Notes: a model not told the origin generated them from the sequence alone. 64,000 bases of DNA from Dipetalonema caudispina (GCA_013365325.1 JABVXV010000334.1:1-64000); one strand, 5' to 3'; shown: positions 51,648-64,000, counted from the stretch's first letter. Numbers and translations: made by a program.

Positions 51648-53765
51648 CTAATTCGTTGGTTCAAATCTAACCTGACTCCTTGGTTTGATATAGAAAGCGT
51701 ATATGAGGGGTAGTAATGAAAGTAACGAAAGTTTAAACAGTGTAGAGATGCTAACAATATCAGCCCAGCTATGAAGTTCTGATAAAATACGTCCAGCTTG
51801 CACACAGATATAATTATAGGGTGCCAATCCTGCAAGAAATTGAAATTAGAAATAATAAAATTGCGACAAATTGGAGTGAGTAAATGAATTTGTCACTTTT
51901 CCGCTGATCATAGTTGCTGAACGGTGTAAATGATACCTTATTTTCTAATAGGATTACAAAAAGTAATTCATATTAGCATTATGTAAATGTGGAAGTGCAA
52001 TAGATAAACTGGAATAATTCCTTTACTTGAAATAAAAGTAAAAAAAACATGATTGAGCTCACTATTTTGGGATTATATACAAAATCAAATCTAGACTTCT
52101 AATCTAATCATTTAAAATTTAACCTCGAAAATTTAGAATAAATTTGATTCACTTTCTCGAAAGTTACCAATTTCACTTTTTCCGAAAAAAATAGAAAATT
52201 CGGTTTTTATGAAGTCCGAACTGTAATTTCAAGCTCAATTTTTAACAGAAATAACTTTCCTTACCGACAAAAGTAGTTATCGCAAAAATGAAAATAGGAA
52301 TATTGAGAAAGGGTGCAACAATATTGAGTAGCCAACTTGGTGAAATTGGAAAGATACGGGCAAACAATAAAAATGCCAGTAAACGATGTGAGTTATTGTG
52401 TACCTGTATTGCAAACGAAAATTAAACAGGAAAACCTAAGTTGAATTGAAATTTCAACTAATTTCAAGTCTTTGATTTGATATTATAAGTTAATTAGCAA
52501 AATAATGATCAAATATTAGAAGAGAAATTGAAATCGGTATGGTAGAAGTGAAGTAAAATGGCGAAATGTTATTTAGGAACTATCAGAATACCTTCTGCTG
52601 TAAGTAAGTAATACGATGACCCAAGTAATAGAAGACGTATTCACGGGCGAAAGATTCTGAGAAGAGATAACATAATGTTGAGCCGACTGTTGTCAAAATG
52701 CATACCAACAAAAAACCAATCCAAACATCAAACAGTGCACCGGCTATGAGATTCTGAAAATTAAAAGCTATTTAATTTGAAGAAATCCTAATCCCTCATT
52801 GTTAGGGTTCCACTCTTAATAATTTTCCAATTTATTAAGAGCATTCCATGTCCTTTTTTCATCACTGATTTTATTTCTCTCTGTATCTAAGTTCTTTTGA
52901 GCAACTTGCCAAGATGAATGATCCGGGAATGGCGAATGTTTGCTTATAAATATAGGCGAAGATGAACAGTGTAGTAATATAGCTGAAATGTTGGTCTTTG
53001 TAAGCATGGAATAAGTTGGCTGCCGCAGTGAAATTTGCAAAATCGTTCGGCAAATTCCATGATGGCTTCCAATTTATGACGACTGAAACAAACCGTTAGT
53101 CCTTTAGCTAATAAGAATTCTTCAATAAATTTTCCAAAACTGTCGAAATTTTGAGTTATGAAATATATCTTTTCACTTTAGCCACTGTTATCTCTGATAG
53201 TATAAAGAAATGATTTATGCATAAATTAAATAATGTAATCAACAAGTCGAATTTTTTATCGGCTATAGAAAAAAGAAGTGAATCACGTAGTATTATAAAA
53301 TAAAAATTATTTGCTTTACCGACCTAAATTAATTGGTTGTTGCTTAACTGCCAATATTCAACAACAATTTTGGCATGAGAAATGTGGCAGTATTGACAAT
53401 TACTACTAAGTCAACAAATAAACTATGTTACGATTCCTTTACAGATCACTCGTAAAACAACATTGTACAAGAATTTAGGCAATTAATCTTTACTGAAATC
53501 ATTGAATTTTCGGCAATATCGTTTTTCGGTATTTACTGGGAAGGTAAGGAGTAAACTTGAAAGTGATGTGGAAAAGAATGATGCAACTGATTTGAAGAGA
53601 AGTGTAAATTTGATTATTAATTAAATCTGAATACAAGAAAAATTTAAATAAAGACATACTGGAGGAAGTAGAATTGGACCAAGCGGGTGCAGAGCATATA
53701 AGGATCCACAATAAAATTGATGAGGTAGTGAAGATTGCTGGCAATATGATAAGCCGAGTTATCAT
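51648..53765 (-). CDS. TMEM41A-like VTT/DedA membrane protein (5 exons)
   Basis: Exons (minus): 53765-53660, 53082-52910, 52753-52592, 52403-52265 and 51829-51648 give 253 aa, near the length of human TMEM41A (about 264). Residues 4-26 are a first hydrophobic segment. The family signature YKQTFAIPGS is at 81-90, followed by LNLIAGALFDVW, then FARIFPISPSWLLN, APFLNIPI and LAPYNYICVQAGRIL. These match TMEM41A more closely than TMEM41B. VTT proteins of this group are multi-pass ER membrane proteins; TMEM41B is a known phospholipid scramblase needed for autophagosome formation, and a similar role here is inference. Intron 2 begins with GC (TTG|GCAAGT): only this junction keeps the FIL|NLIAGAL frame. 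A 44-aa membrane micropeptide gene ends 106 bp upstream on the same strand, which suggests an operon. Confidence 0.93.
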
Positions 53766-53871
53766 TAAGTTGTATTTTAAGTTTTCTTCGCAGCTAACAA
53801 ATTCTATAGAAATCTCGAGAAACTCTTCAGATTACTGTTGCTGAAGATACTGTCGAGAACACGGTACATTT
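53766..53871 (-). other. Operon-type spacer with acceptor-like motifs
   Basis: The 106-bp gap between the micropeptide stop and the TMEM41A start contains acceptor-like TATCTTCAG and TTTCTATAG on the minus strand. The length is typical of nematode operon spacers that receive SL2-type trans-splicing. No separate promoter is visible. Confidence 0.45.
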
Positions 53872-54275
53872 TCAACTCAGTGCTTCATTGTATACGTCAT
53901 TTAGATAATGTGAAATGCAAAAAAACACACCTGAATTTAGTGGAATAATAATATTAAAAGTGCAAATATAAAGCTGTACTGATGGATCCGGACGTTATAA
54001 AAGTGAAATATAGACGAAACCGACAAAATAATCAAAACTTTGTTAAATAATATACGTCAAAACGAATTTCGATAATAATCACAATTTCAACAAAGATGAT
54101 ATCGACAATGGCTAAGAGATGAAGAATTAATAAATGAGTGAAACCATTGAGAAGAAAATTATATTAAATTAAATACATCAATACGATCAGAATATTTACT
54201 GTTTAGTACAGCTATTCCGACTGCTGCCAATATGAGATCAGGGAAAGGTTTTCGGTAAAATGAATTTTCAGGCAT
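53872..54275 (-). CDS. 44-aa single-pass membrane micropeptide (2 exons)
   Basis: Exons 54275-54200 and 53930-53872 on the minus strand join in phase (AAC A|GTAAAT to AAATTCAG|GT) to 44 aa. The protein starts MPENSFYRKPFPD, has one hydrophobic segment at about residues 14-32 (LILAAVGIAVLNSVFFCIS), and ends HYLNDVYNEALS. The ATG follows the acceptor TCCTATCAG by seven bases, a good spliced-leader site. Size and layout resemble small subunits of respiratory complexes or ER membrane complexes. A faint likeness to the NDUFC1 layout (FY-x-P-P-D, one TM, acidic tail) is too weak to name it. It lies just upstream of the TMEM41A gene and probably shares its transcript. There is no paralogue in the window. 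Confidence 0.6.
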
Positions 54276-57200
54276 TATTTTGCTGATAGGACAAAATCAG
54301 CCAATCGAAATACTGCTTTTATTTGTTACCATTTATTTGTTCGTCCCAGGATCTGCTCTGAACAAAAAAAAGAAAGATAGATCGACCAGTCGGTTGAATG
54401 ACAAATTTATTTGGGTTTAGGGTGTAGTCGAGAAGTTATCAGCATAGTATCAACATTGCAAAAAAAGAAAAAGAAAAAGAAAGATGATTTTCCGATGTAC
54501 AAGTAATGCCGACGTCAGTCAGAAACTGTGATAAAACTTTCGCTAGTGTTCATCAAAAGCTTATCAGTTAATTGAAATCAATCAATAACTGCTGTAAAAC
54601 TTAACACAATGGAGAATAGAAATACGGCAAAAATCGATCGAAGTACTCCGCTCTCAATTCAATACTTGAAGAATTTCAAGAACAATCCGAATTAACGTCT
54701 TGTACTTAACACTACTCAGCACATATTATATTTTTAAAAAAAAGAAAAAGAGAAGAAAGCCAATTGATAATACTCGAAAAAATAACACTATTGTTAACTA
54801 TGTCTTTTAATTATGCATTATTGTGAGCGAATTTTCCACTGAATCTTTCAACTTCTCAATTTTATCAGAGAAGTATCTGTGACTACTGCTTGCTTCCATA
54901 TGCAAATCCTATCATAAATCTGATAGATCGAGTGTGAATTAATTAATCGCATGAAGATGATCCGAGGAAGTGTTCCAAAGGAAACTTGATCAATGGGAAA
55001 TCTGTTCGGTGTGCAAAACGATTATCAATTGGATTATAACGAGAGAATTGAGTATGAATTAATAAACAAAAGAATGGGACCAACCTACGATCGGAAAGCC
55101 TGAATAATTGATTTCTGAAATTTTCAAAATTTTGTAGTTCATAGCAAATTTGCAAAGCACACAGCAGCAGAAAATAAGGAATGAGCTAAACCGCTGATGG
55201 ACTTTGCTCTTTGGAAAATGATGGTATTTGCTAAACAAATTAAAGGAGAGAAAAAAAATGGAGAAGAAAACGGTTATAAATGATCCGGAATGCCTGATGG
55301 ACTATGAGGAATGTGATATCAGAAACATCGCTTCCTATTCGCATTCTCACTTGCTATCCATTGAACAATTCGTCTTACTGACTTTTCAAAACCTTTCCCA
55401 CCAATTATTGAAAATTAAGAACAACTAAACAATGTGATTTCAAAACTTTGAACTGAACATTGATTAAGCCAAGCAAGCAAACAAGTTGATCATAATGAAA
55501 GTAATAAAGTGAATGAGGATAATTCTATCATTTATTGTGAGAAAAACTACAGAAATTTAGACAGTAAAATGAATCAAAACGGTAATTAACTCTTAGCGTT
55601 TCCTATTAGAATTTTAGAAGAAAATACAGCGAGTTGAACACAGCTTACCCTATAAAATTTACATAATGAAATCGGAAGCATCCATTAAATAACTACGCAT
55701 TTTCCGTTCCTCGCATCATTTAGCCTACCCTAAAACTCATGAAGACACACACATATTACTTCACCTTTTCATGAAATAATAATCAATACGAAATATTCTT
55801 CGATTGTGTCGTACAATCATATTATCGTAGAAGTAAGCATACACGACGCATATATATATACATACTCACGTAGGGCTTTACGAGCAATACAGAAAAAATT
55901 AAGTAATTTTCTTCTTTAACATTTTTTTCTTAAAAAAAAAGAAACTTTACGTGAAAACGACATGGATAATTTTCCATAGCTTCGAAAAGAATCAGTATTC
56001 TTTTAAAAGGTTTTCATCTAAGGAATGATATATATGTCAGAGAGAAAATTCAGCCATCTTATTCTGAGAAATACCAGACGAATCAAATTCTTCTTTCAAT
56101 AATCATTATAAAAAGATATTTCCAAGTTACGGGAAAAAATTCGTTGAATTTCATGGATCTTCTGAATTGTTCAATCCTTTGTCTCTACATCTGTCAACAA
56201 ACTTAAGAGGCGGAAAGAGATGTAAATTAGTGGAGAAAATATGATATCCGTGGAAATTGGAAGTTTAAAGACAACCATTGCAATTCTCGGTGTTTTTCTT
56301 CTATTCATCCAACCATTCTTATTCCAGAAGATTACTAAAATCGTACAATAGCGAACTATACAATTTGGATTGCGGAGCCCATAGAACAATAAACAAAACA
56401 CACTGATGCCGATTTGCCCCACTTCAATTATTATGTTTATGTTTCGAAATTACTTATTTCTTTGCAAAGTACATTTATGGGATATGCATGTGTATTTACG
56501 TGAGGTCATGGATGTATGATATGATTACCCTCAGATAGAGTTATTCACATATTATTTGCTAATAAGACATCCAGGTATATCACGCTTACATCTGTTAAAT
56601 ACATTCATCATTCATCTGCTGATAAATAAAATTAAAACATTTTTCATCATAAATCAAATCGGCATGACGACCTGGAAACATGCAGATTCCACCAATACTT
56701 CAGTGATTAGCTTTTCCGATTAAATGCGACGTTCTATAGCATACAGCATCTTAAAACTACCTCACCTCCTCATTAATTAAATAATAACTGACTAGGGATG
56801 GAATTAGCTCATTAGCTGCATGCCGCTATGTAGGAAAGTTTTAATAGTAAAACAAATACAGGAATTAAGAACTAAGAACAATTGGCTTCCAGAAAATTAC
56901 TTCAACTGTCCGAAAAAAAAAATATATTTCTCATGCTTAGAATCTACTCACCTATTCTAAATATTATAGTATATGCGTGCGTAGCCATAACTATTCAACT
57001 CGTATTTGGAAGAAAATTTTCAATTCAATACTTTTAAAACTATAAATTGTAAAAAATTTTGTGATTTAATTGGAATAAATGAATGGAGGAATGAATTCTG
57101 CATTTTTCATTTAAGTTGAAGAACAGTTGGAAATAGAAACAAAACATATAATTAATTACGTGAACCTTTCCAGTAATGAATTAACAAGTTTTCTTTCAAC

Positions 57201-57591
57201 AAATTTCCTTCTTTTATGCTTCCTGAAATGGAAGCTTTTCATGAGAGGTTTAAAAACTACTAGATATTCAAAACCTTTCGATATTACTTCTATCTTCCTA
57301 CCTATGAATCACTGACAACACTTAAAGCATTAATGAAACAATTCTATTGATGATTCATCATATCAGTAAACTATGATAATAGAATAGAGATATTGAATAA
57401 TTGAAGAATAATATCCTTTGCTTTCATCCGCTGTGACAAACAGCGCCCGTAATGTAAACCGTACCTTCTCAAAGAGCTTTTGAAAAATAATGCTATTATT
57501 ATATATAGTTATTGCTTTTACTATATTATTGTGACGAAAACAATGACAAATGAGAAGTTGGCGACATGTCCAAGGAAATTTGTGGACTCTA

Positions 57592-58287
57592 TCATTTCTT
57601 CGATGATTTCAAATAATTTAATGGTAAGAAACTTTGGTTGGTATTAGGACATGTATGAATAGACTGCATCTTTTCATGGTATGAACCGTTCAGTTGTGTC
57701 TTTTCCCTGATCCGAAATTTAATCAGACGAGAAGTTCTGATAACCTCCTCGGAGATATAGTTAAGCATTACCAATATCATATTAAAAAATCAATTGATAT
57801 ATTGATGAACATTGCACACTTGATGAAGGGACGATTGCAAAGGAGAGACTGCTTGTAGATGAATTACAGCTTGACCTTTCTTGGACAGCCTGGTCTTAAT
57901 CCAAATCTCATTAGTACCATTATTTTGGTAACTTTGACTGTAGTATAAGAATTATAATGTGAAGGAATTAATGAATTTTCTCGAACAATATCGGAAACAA
58001 AACGTTTTATTGCTTTTAATAGAGGTCCCGAAGTTCTTTCAATCAATATCATAAGAGTTTCCAAATTATTCTGAATTACTTTCTAATAATATTAAGCGCT
58101 GCGACAGAAAAATTCATCGCACACACAGGACAAATTTCCCATTCCAATCAGTATGGGATGACAGGTCCGTTCTAGGAAGTTCTGTATATACTTTGGAATG
58201 ACAACAAAAGATCAGCACCAAAGCGCAACTGCAAAGAAGAATGAATGTTGAACAACTGTGGTAGTGAATGGATATACTATTTTCCAT
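57592..58287 (-). CDS. Candidate secreted-protein locus, unknown product
   Basis: On the minus strand an ATG at 58287 begins a signal-peptide-like stretch (CSTFILLCSCALVLIFCC). It can be spliced in phase (AAA|GTATAT at 58191 to TAATTCAG at 58071) to a 68-codon exon ending at 57864. That exon includes TSGPLLKAIKRFVSDIVREN and MRFGLRPGCPRK. A further protein-like frame lies at 57750-57592 (TSRLIKFRIREKTQLNGSYH). Composition is unlike random AT-rich frames, but no family is recognised and the start and joins are guesses. It could be a fast-evolving secreted protein or a decayed gene. Confidence 0.25.
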
Positions 58288-60455
58288 ATCGCCTATGCAG
58301 TGAGACAATATCTAAGTTTAGAAGCATTTAAAAGAGGGATGGATTCCTATGACGAACTTATTTCTGAAGTAAATATTTACATCGATATGAAAATCAATAT
58401 CCGATGGAAAACGACCTTTCCATGAAAAGTGAAGAAACCGTTGAAAAAAGGATCTAAAATGAGGAAAAATAACGTAAAAAGGAAAATTAAGAAATAAAAT
58501 AGAGGAAGAAGAGGGATAGGGCTGGAGAGGAGAACAAAACAATGCAATGGTCAATAAAATTTGAAAAAATTGGATTGCAACACAAGTTGTCACACTGTTT
58601 GATATATTGATTAAGTTTGTCACTGAAAGCTATGTCACTTACTTTCTCTCTTCATATATTCATGATAGAAAGTGATACAATTATACAAAATCTCTAGTGG
58701 AGATAAATAGTGGAAGAAACACGGCAAATGGAATTACGACACGATGACCCACTTCCGAACAGTTTTTACTATGGAGTCAGAAGAACTGAGAAAACAGAAG
58801 TGACAAATGTACGATAGAAACTAATTGATTTAATATCGATAGGTGCATGATGCATTCTAACCAATATAAATCGAACTGCGGAAATGAGTAAAAAATATGC
58901 AAATGGAGCTGATCGAGTGAAGTACTCTTGGGGTTTAACTTTTAAGGCAATAGATTGGTCATTCTTGATTATCTCGATGTGACCGGTGGATTACTTTCAC
59001 TTATTTTACATGCTATTCGTCGATATTTTAATGTGTCAGACAATGTCACTCTCTTTGTGATCCAAGAGCGAGCGAAAAAAGAAGAGGTCACTTTTTTGCA
59101 TTCAACAAATTATTGACCATATTTATGACTTCAAAAAAGGATAAAATTTTTCACGTAACATCTCAAAATTTACGGAATATATGTGGAAAAATCCAAAAAC
59201 CTCAGAAAATAATAAGAATTCATTTCCAAAATAAAATATCATTTGGAAATCATTCAGAGATAATTCCGTGAAATTTTTGACTTTCAAAAACAAAGTAATC
59301 CTTTCCAAGGCAGAATATGACTTCTCCATCTTTTGTTACGATGGAATTAAGAGTAAACGATACGTGTTTGTGGTTACGGTAGAAGAGAACTTGGAAAAAA
59401 TGATTTGCTTAGATCATTTATTGAAGTTTGAAGGATAATTAACAAAATAAAAAACAAAAACTAGGAGGAATTGCTGTGGCATACAGCCATTATTTACATA
59501 TCAAGAATATTAATCTAAGGGGGATAATGAGGAAGAGGGAAGGGTAGGAGGACGAAAGCCTTGAAATTTGTCAAATCTATTTGTTGTATACATCAGGACA
59601 AGCAATATGCATAAGCATTCACAAGCTATGAACACTTCATGCAGTATGTTCTAATTGTATTACAATGCAACTTGGATCTTTCATTCCTCAATTGCGATAT
59701 ATACTTATGGTATTTGCTATCATTTAACTGATCTCACTTGAGTATACAAACCATAACTTTCTCTGATTGCAGCTGAAACCTCGCACATTTCAATGTTTCC
59801 AATATAATTCATCGTTTAGCCATGTCAAAATATTAACAATAGATTTTAAAGGAAGACAAAATTCTGAAATTTTAGAGAACAACTGGCATGACCCCCGTGG
59901 ACATTAATGGTAGCAATTAGGCTTATTCGAATTTGCGATATCAGTCGATGGCATTATGTCAGCAATACGGGATGCGGTAAAAATATTCATCGTTAGACAA
60001 GAATAAATTTATGATTTCCAGTTGTTCGAGGAACTCATCAAGAACAAGGATTTCAACAAATTGAGTAGATGGTGATAAAGTCCACAGAGCTGTTGCAACC
60101 AGTTAGATAACAGACCGGATTAATTGGCAATTGCTCTCAATGCAATATGATGGGTGGAGAGATACCAAATATGGCGAAAATGAGTTTTCAATTTTATGGT
60201 ACTCTTCGTTGGCTAAATCTCATTTGTTCATTTTAATCATAATAGGAGAAAAGTATACCAAAATGATAATTATTGAGCTGGAAATAATATTATCGTTTTC
60301 GTTCTTCCGTATCTCAAATGATCTGTGTTGGCAATCTTGTTTGGCTATGACGATACTCTAAGTCGAATTTTTTAGTTTTAAAGTTTACCTTCAATGCAAC
60401 AGTTTTCATGAGTTTGGAACTTTAAAAAAATTTACTGTAATCTTAACTGAAAGAA

Positions 60456-60461
60456 TTTATT
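60456..60461 (-). terminator. Poly(A) signal of the SIX gene
   Basis: AATAAA on the minus strand, 173 bases after the stop codon. Confidence 0.45.
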
Positions 60462-60634
60462 ATTTATTAATATAATTACTATCTTCACTCCCAAGAAATC
60501 TGTAATTTTGTGCAGTCAGTGATGGCAAATTCTATTCATTCTATAATATCATCCCCACAAATGCTCCATTGCTTGAATTAATTCACAAGCTTTTGAATTC
60601 TTAATTACAAGTATGAGACAATAGAGTAAATTTA

Positions 60635-62988
60635 TTACAAGTTGAAATTATCAAATTGCATCGATACTGCGGATGAAAATTGCCCTGTTGACGAGCTCTT
60701 ATCACGTTGCCGCCTGTTTTTGAACCAATTGGAAATCTGAAAACTGGTATTTGGAATATTGAAAATACGATAGCTCATTTATATAGTTTCATAAAACCAT
60801 AATAGCGTGAGCGAATAAAGTAAATGAACGGTTATGCCATCAAAATTTTACTTTTTAGATGGGTGAAAGACATTCAACTTTATCCGTAGATATGGAGAAA
60901 AATCACAATCTGCGGTATAGTAAAGATATTCGAAAATACCAAAAATTATGGTAATAATTGTTTACCACTCTTTAAATTAGAGGGACCCTCCAACCGTAAC
61001 CTAACAATTAAAAGGATTCTACTTTTAGTACTATGATCGTGAAAGTTCGCGAATCTAGTTGCATTTATCTTAATCAGAATTTTATTACGAACTAACCAGT
61101 AAAAAACGGTCAAAGAAGATTTTGAAAATTTAAAACCTATAAAAAACCAGTTGTGCCGAAAATATAAGAAATGATTATAGATATTGGCCTGCTATTTGCT
61201 TTTTTAGATCCCATAAAAATGCGAAAATCTCACTTGTATGATCTTTAGATCGGTGATTCGTGCTATCTCTTTTTTATCCTCAAGTGTAGGATATTTGTTT
61301 TTTCTGTAAAACTGTCTAAGAATCTAAAAAGAAATATTTACTTCAAATACATGAATTGAAAGAGATATTTTTTGAAGAATTAATGTAAAACTAAGTTCAA
61401 ATTTTTGATCTGAAATGCCAAAATTATATTGGGTCAACTAAAATTTACAATCAGCGTCAAGTGATGCAGCCTTTTTTTCGACTTATTAGATCAGTTAATC
61501 ATAACTTTCTAGCGTTTTCCTTGAAGCTATAAATAGTTTCCTGGCCATCCCAGATGGACCGTGGTGGTGGATGTTTTTTTCGCAAGCGGTATTTCTCTAC
61601 AGCACCCAACTCCTTTTGTCGTCGTTCCTCGTTCTAAAAATAATAATTTGTAACAATTTTTTTCAAGAATTTTGTTATCTGAAAGGTAGACGAACCCAAT
61701 TTTCTTTAAAGTTAAGCTACCCAGCAGTCACGATTAACTTTAAAGCATGAGATAACCAATTAGGAGGTATATATGATTGACCCCACTATTGTATGAATAG
61801 CTATCAATTTTCACAAAGCACGAGCCAGCCGATATTTTGGTTGCAGATAATAGAGAAGTCGGAAATTTGTTCCAGACATGCACGAAAATAACCATTTTTT
61901 ACTTTATTGATGATCTGATAATCCAAATTCAGGTTTTTTTCTCTCGACAGTGAAAAATAGAAGTTTTATTACAGATATAATCATAATTTGCTTTGGGCAA
62001 TACCTCAGCGTAGCGTGCCTTATACCATAAGTCTTGAAGTTCACTATAAAATCGTTGTTCGAAAGTATTCGATGCTATCGTCTGAAGTTCAAATTCAAAT
62101 ATTGGCGAATGATACAATTATTATTAAAAAGCTCCCGAAAAACTTTTTTAGACAAATACATCAAAAGTTCAAAAATGCTTCTACAGGATAATGTCATTGA
62201 TAGAACATCGAATGCAAGTGAGGAACGGTTAAACGAAATAAATATTAGTGTAAAAATATATAAATTAGCTATTTGGAAAAAATTTAAGGCATAAATTGAT
62301 ATTACAAATAAGAAAATGCAAATAAATAAGTGAAATGCTAAAGTGGAAAAAAAATGATGGAAGAAACGAACCTGAAATAGTTCTTCATAACGTTTGCTAT
62401 AATATAATGCATAGAGATAAGCACGAAGAACAGAACTTGAATAGTATCGGCACCGGTAAAACATAACATTATATATATTAGGTTGAAATAGTTCTAATAA
62501 TTTTGCCCCGTCACGAGCTTGATAGAGTGCTTCACAAATACAGTCTATCTAAAAGTATTTTATCGAAGTATGAGGCTGAAATTAAATTATAATATAAATG
62601 ATCTCATTCCAAGCGAATATTGTACAGTTTATTTTACTTTTAAACATCTGACACTTTTAGCACCTTTAAATTCCTTTGAAACCCCTTTTTATGATATATC
62701 ATATTTATTAAAAGAGGGTTCAGCAATATTCGGCCATGTTTCGCTGCCTTTATAGGTGCTTGCATTTTTACTTGGATATATCAATTATAAATTTCAATTT
62801 GCTACGAAATTTTGGCAATTAGCTCAAAAAGAAAGTAGTGAGAATTCAAATATTTTGTCAAAATTTAAGTAAATAATCCATAATGACAACTTTGTTCTCT
62901 AGGAAGGGAGAATTACCTGATCAGATGAAAAAGTAGCAGCTAAACGAAATAAACATGGGTCGTTTTGTTCTGCGTTCATGTTTCCCAT
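60635..62988 (-). CDS. SIX-family homeobox transcription factor (6 exons)
   Basis: Exons (minus): 62988-62917, 62548-62372, 62081-62004, 61633-61506, 61315-61234 and 60736-60635 give about 212 aa. Residues about 24-136 form a SIX domain: [20 protein letters not shown], then [20 protein letters not shown] and [15 protein letters not shown]. The homeodomain ends with [13 protein letters not shown] (180-192), the SIX-specific recognition helix. Only 20 residues follow, so the protein is short. SIX proteins act in the nucleus with Eyes-absent partners in head, muscle and gonad development. Helix I is the weak point: the block [12 protein letters not shown] aligns perfectly with other SIX proteins, but no GT-AG pair joins it in frame. 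The model uses the next AG, dropping ILR. Substitutions such as YSFKEN and KIIQIS prevent a safe subfamily call. Confidence 0.87.
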
Positions 62989-64000
62989 TTTCTTTTGAAT
63001 ACATTGATCGGACGATGGATTAGATTCTCAATATGATTTCTGATATTAATTCCTTTGTACTTTTGCAACTAATATCTTCTGCAAATACCATAGCATTTAA
63101 ACAAAAAACTGATAAGCGATTAAGCTCATTTTTATGTTTTAAACTAGAAGAAAAGACTGGAACCTCAAAAAATGGCAAAAGTGTTTAGAATGAGAACAAA
63201 AAATTAACTACTGATTCCAATTCAGATTGGGAGACACCTTTTAAATTACTGAAAATTAAAGCTTGAAAAAATCCTGCAGTATTTAGCAAAAGATAGGGAA
63301 GAGTACTAAGGGCAACATGGAAACTTGAGAAGAATGAATTCATTCCTTGTCTTCGACTTGTCGGAAACAAATTTGGCTAACTCCACCTTCAGTTTACAGT
63401 ATGCTTGCAGAATAAACACAGATGGAGAGGTATGTGGAAAAAAAATGCAATGGCTAGAAATAAAAGGAAAAATAAAACAGAGAAAAAAGTATCATTAAGA
63501 ATAAAATTAGAAGAAATATTAGATTTAAAAAAAAAAAAAAGAGATATAGATACATAGAAAGAAAATGGGGAAAGGACCAAAATTAAAGCAATTCAATGTA
63601 TTCTTTTTTCCCTTTCTGCGCTTTGCAAGGAAAAGTCGAAAATTCTCTCTCACTTCTTGCTTCCCTTTTACTTGTTCCCTCGGATGGCCATGAATTTCTC
63701 TCATATCCGTGAAATTATCATCTAGCGGCGCCTCCCGACATCTGCATTAATTGGCTTTTTTGTCTTCTTGGAAGAATCAGTTTTCAAGAGTGAATTACGG
63801 TAATGGTAGTACCTATCCGCCCCATCCTGCAATATAATTATGAATATGTTACTGCCGAATGCATTTCTATCATCAGGCGGATATGTGCTGAAATATGAAC
63901 CTTTTTTGAAGGATATACAAATGTAGTCATGAAAGCAATGTTATTAATTCATTGTTGGATCAGTGAAGAAAATAAAAGAAAGAAGCTTCTGTGAGATTAT
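62989..64000. other. 5' flank of the SIX gene
   Basis: About 1 kb upstream of the SIX start codon. It contains poly-A/T tracts and short frames only. It probably carries promoter sequence; no specific element recognised. Confidence 0.4.

Larger units (their letters stand above)
54276..60634. other. Intergenic, one unresolved minus-strand locus
   Basis: About 6.4 kb between the micropeptide 5' end and the SIX gene 3' end. Apart from the candidate locus at 57592-58287, I see only AT-rich sequence and isolated frames (one at 55255-55428 plus, 57 codons, without context). Confidence 0.4.

Noticed and set aside
55228..55428. 57-66 codon plus-strand frame (MEKKTVINDPECLMDYEE...)
   Set aside because: Composition is plausible, but there is no splice, promoter or family evidence.

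Overview
The window is eukaryotic nuclear DNA, very probably from a parasitic nematode. I judge it AT-rich, roughly two thirds A+T by eye. Genes are split by introns with TTT(N)CAG-like acceptors. Several start codons sit just behind splice-acceptor-like motifs, as expected for spliced-leader trans-splicing. One gene is a clear orthologue of the nematode sex-differentiation factor MAB-23. Low gene density and kilobase introns fit a spirurid/filarial genome better than Caenorhabditis, but the species is an inference.

Seven gene models can be built exon by exon with consistent phases. On the plus strand: mab-23 (858-9011, DM-domain transcription factor, 188 aa); a rhodopsin-like peptide-type GPCR (23792-26129, about 365 aa); and a secreted hemopexin-domain protein with a tryptophan octapeptide region (35677-38324, 476 aa). 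On the minus strand: a GH35 lysosomal-type beta-galactosidase (47782-41298, 14 exons, 640 aa); a TMEM41A-type VTT membrane protein (53765-51648, 253 aa); a 44-aa membrane micropeptide 106 bp upstream of it (54275-53872), an operon-like pair; and a divergent SIX-family homeobox gene (62988-60635, about 212 aa).

Much of the rest is long AT-rich intergenic sequence with microsatellites. A 601-bp direct repeat occurs twice, 18.2 kb apart, with only three mismatches (16721-17321 and 34925-35525). The second copy lies about 150 bp upstream of the hemopexin gene and next to a perfect palindrome.

The genes do not form one pathway. They cover sexual and organ patterning (mab-23, SIX), neuropeptide sensing (GPCR), extracellular matrix (hemopexin), lysosomal glycan turnover (beta-galactosidase) and ER membrane/lipid biology (TMEM41A). 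I saw no viral, bacterial, CRISPR or complete transposon system. The most unusual items are the micropeptide/TMEM41A operon, the octapeptide array, the young 601-bp repeat, a GC-AG intron in TMEM41A, and a SIX homeodomain whose only in-frame GT-AG junction removes three residues from helix I.
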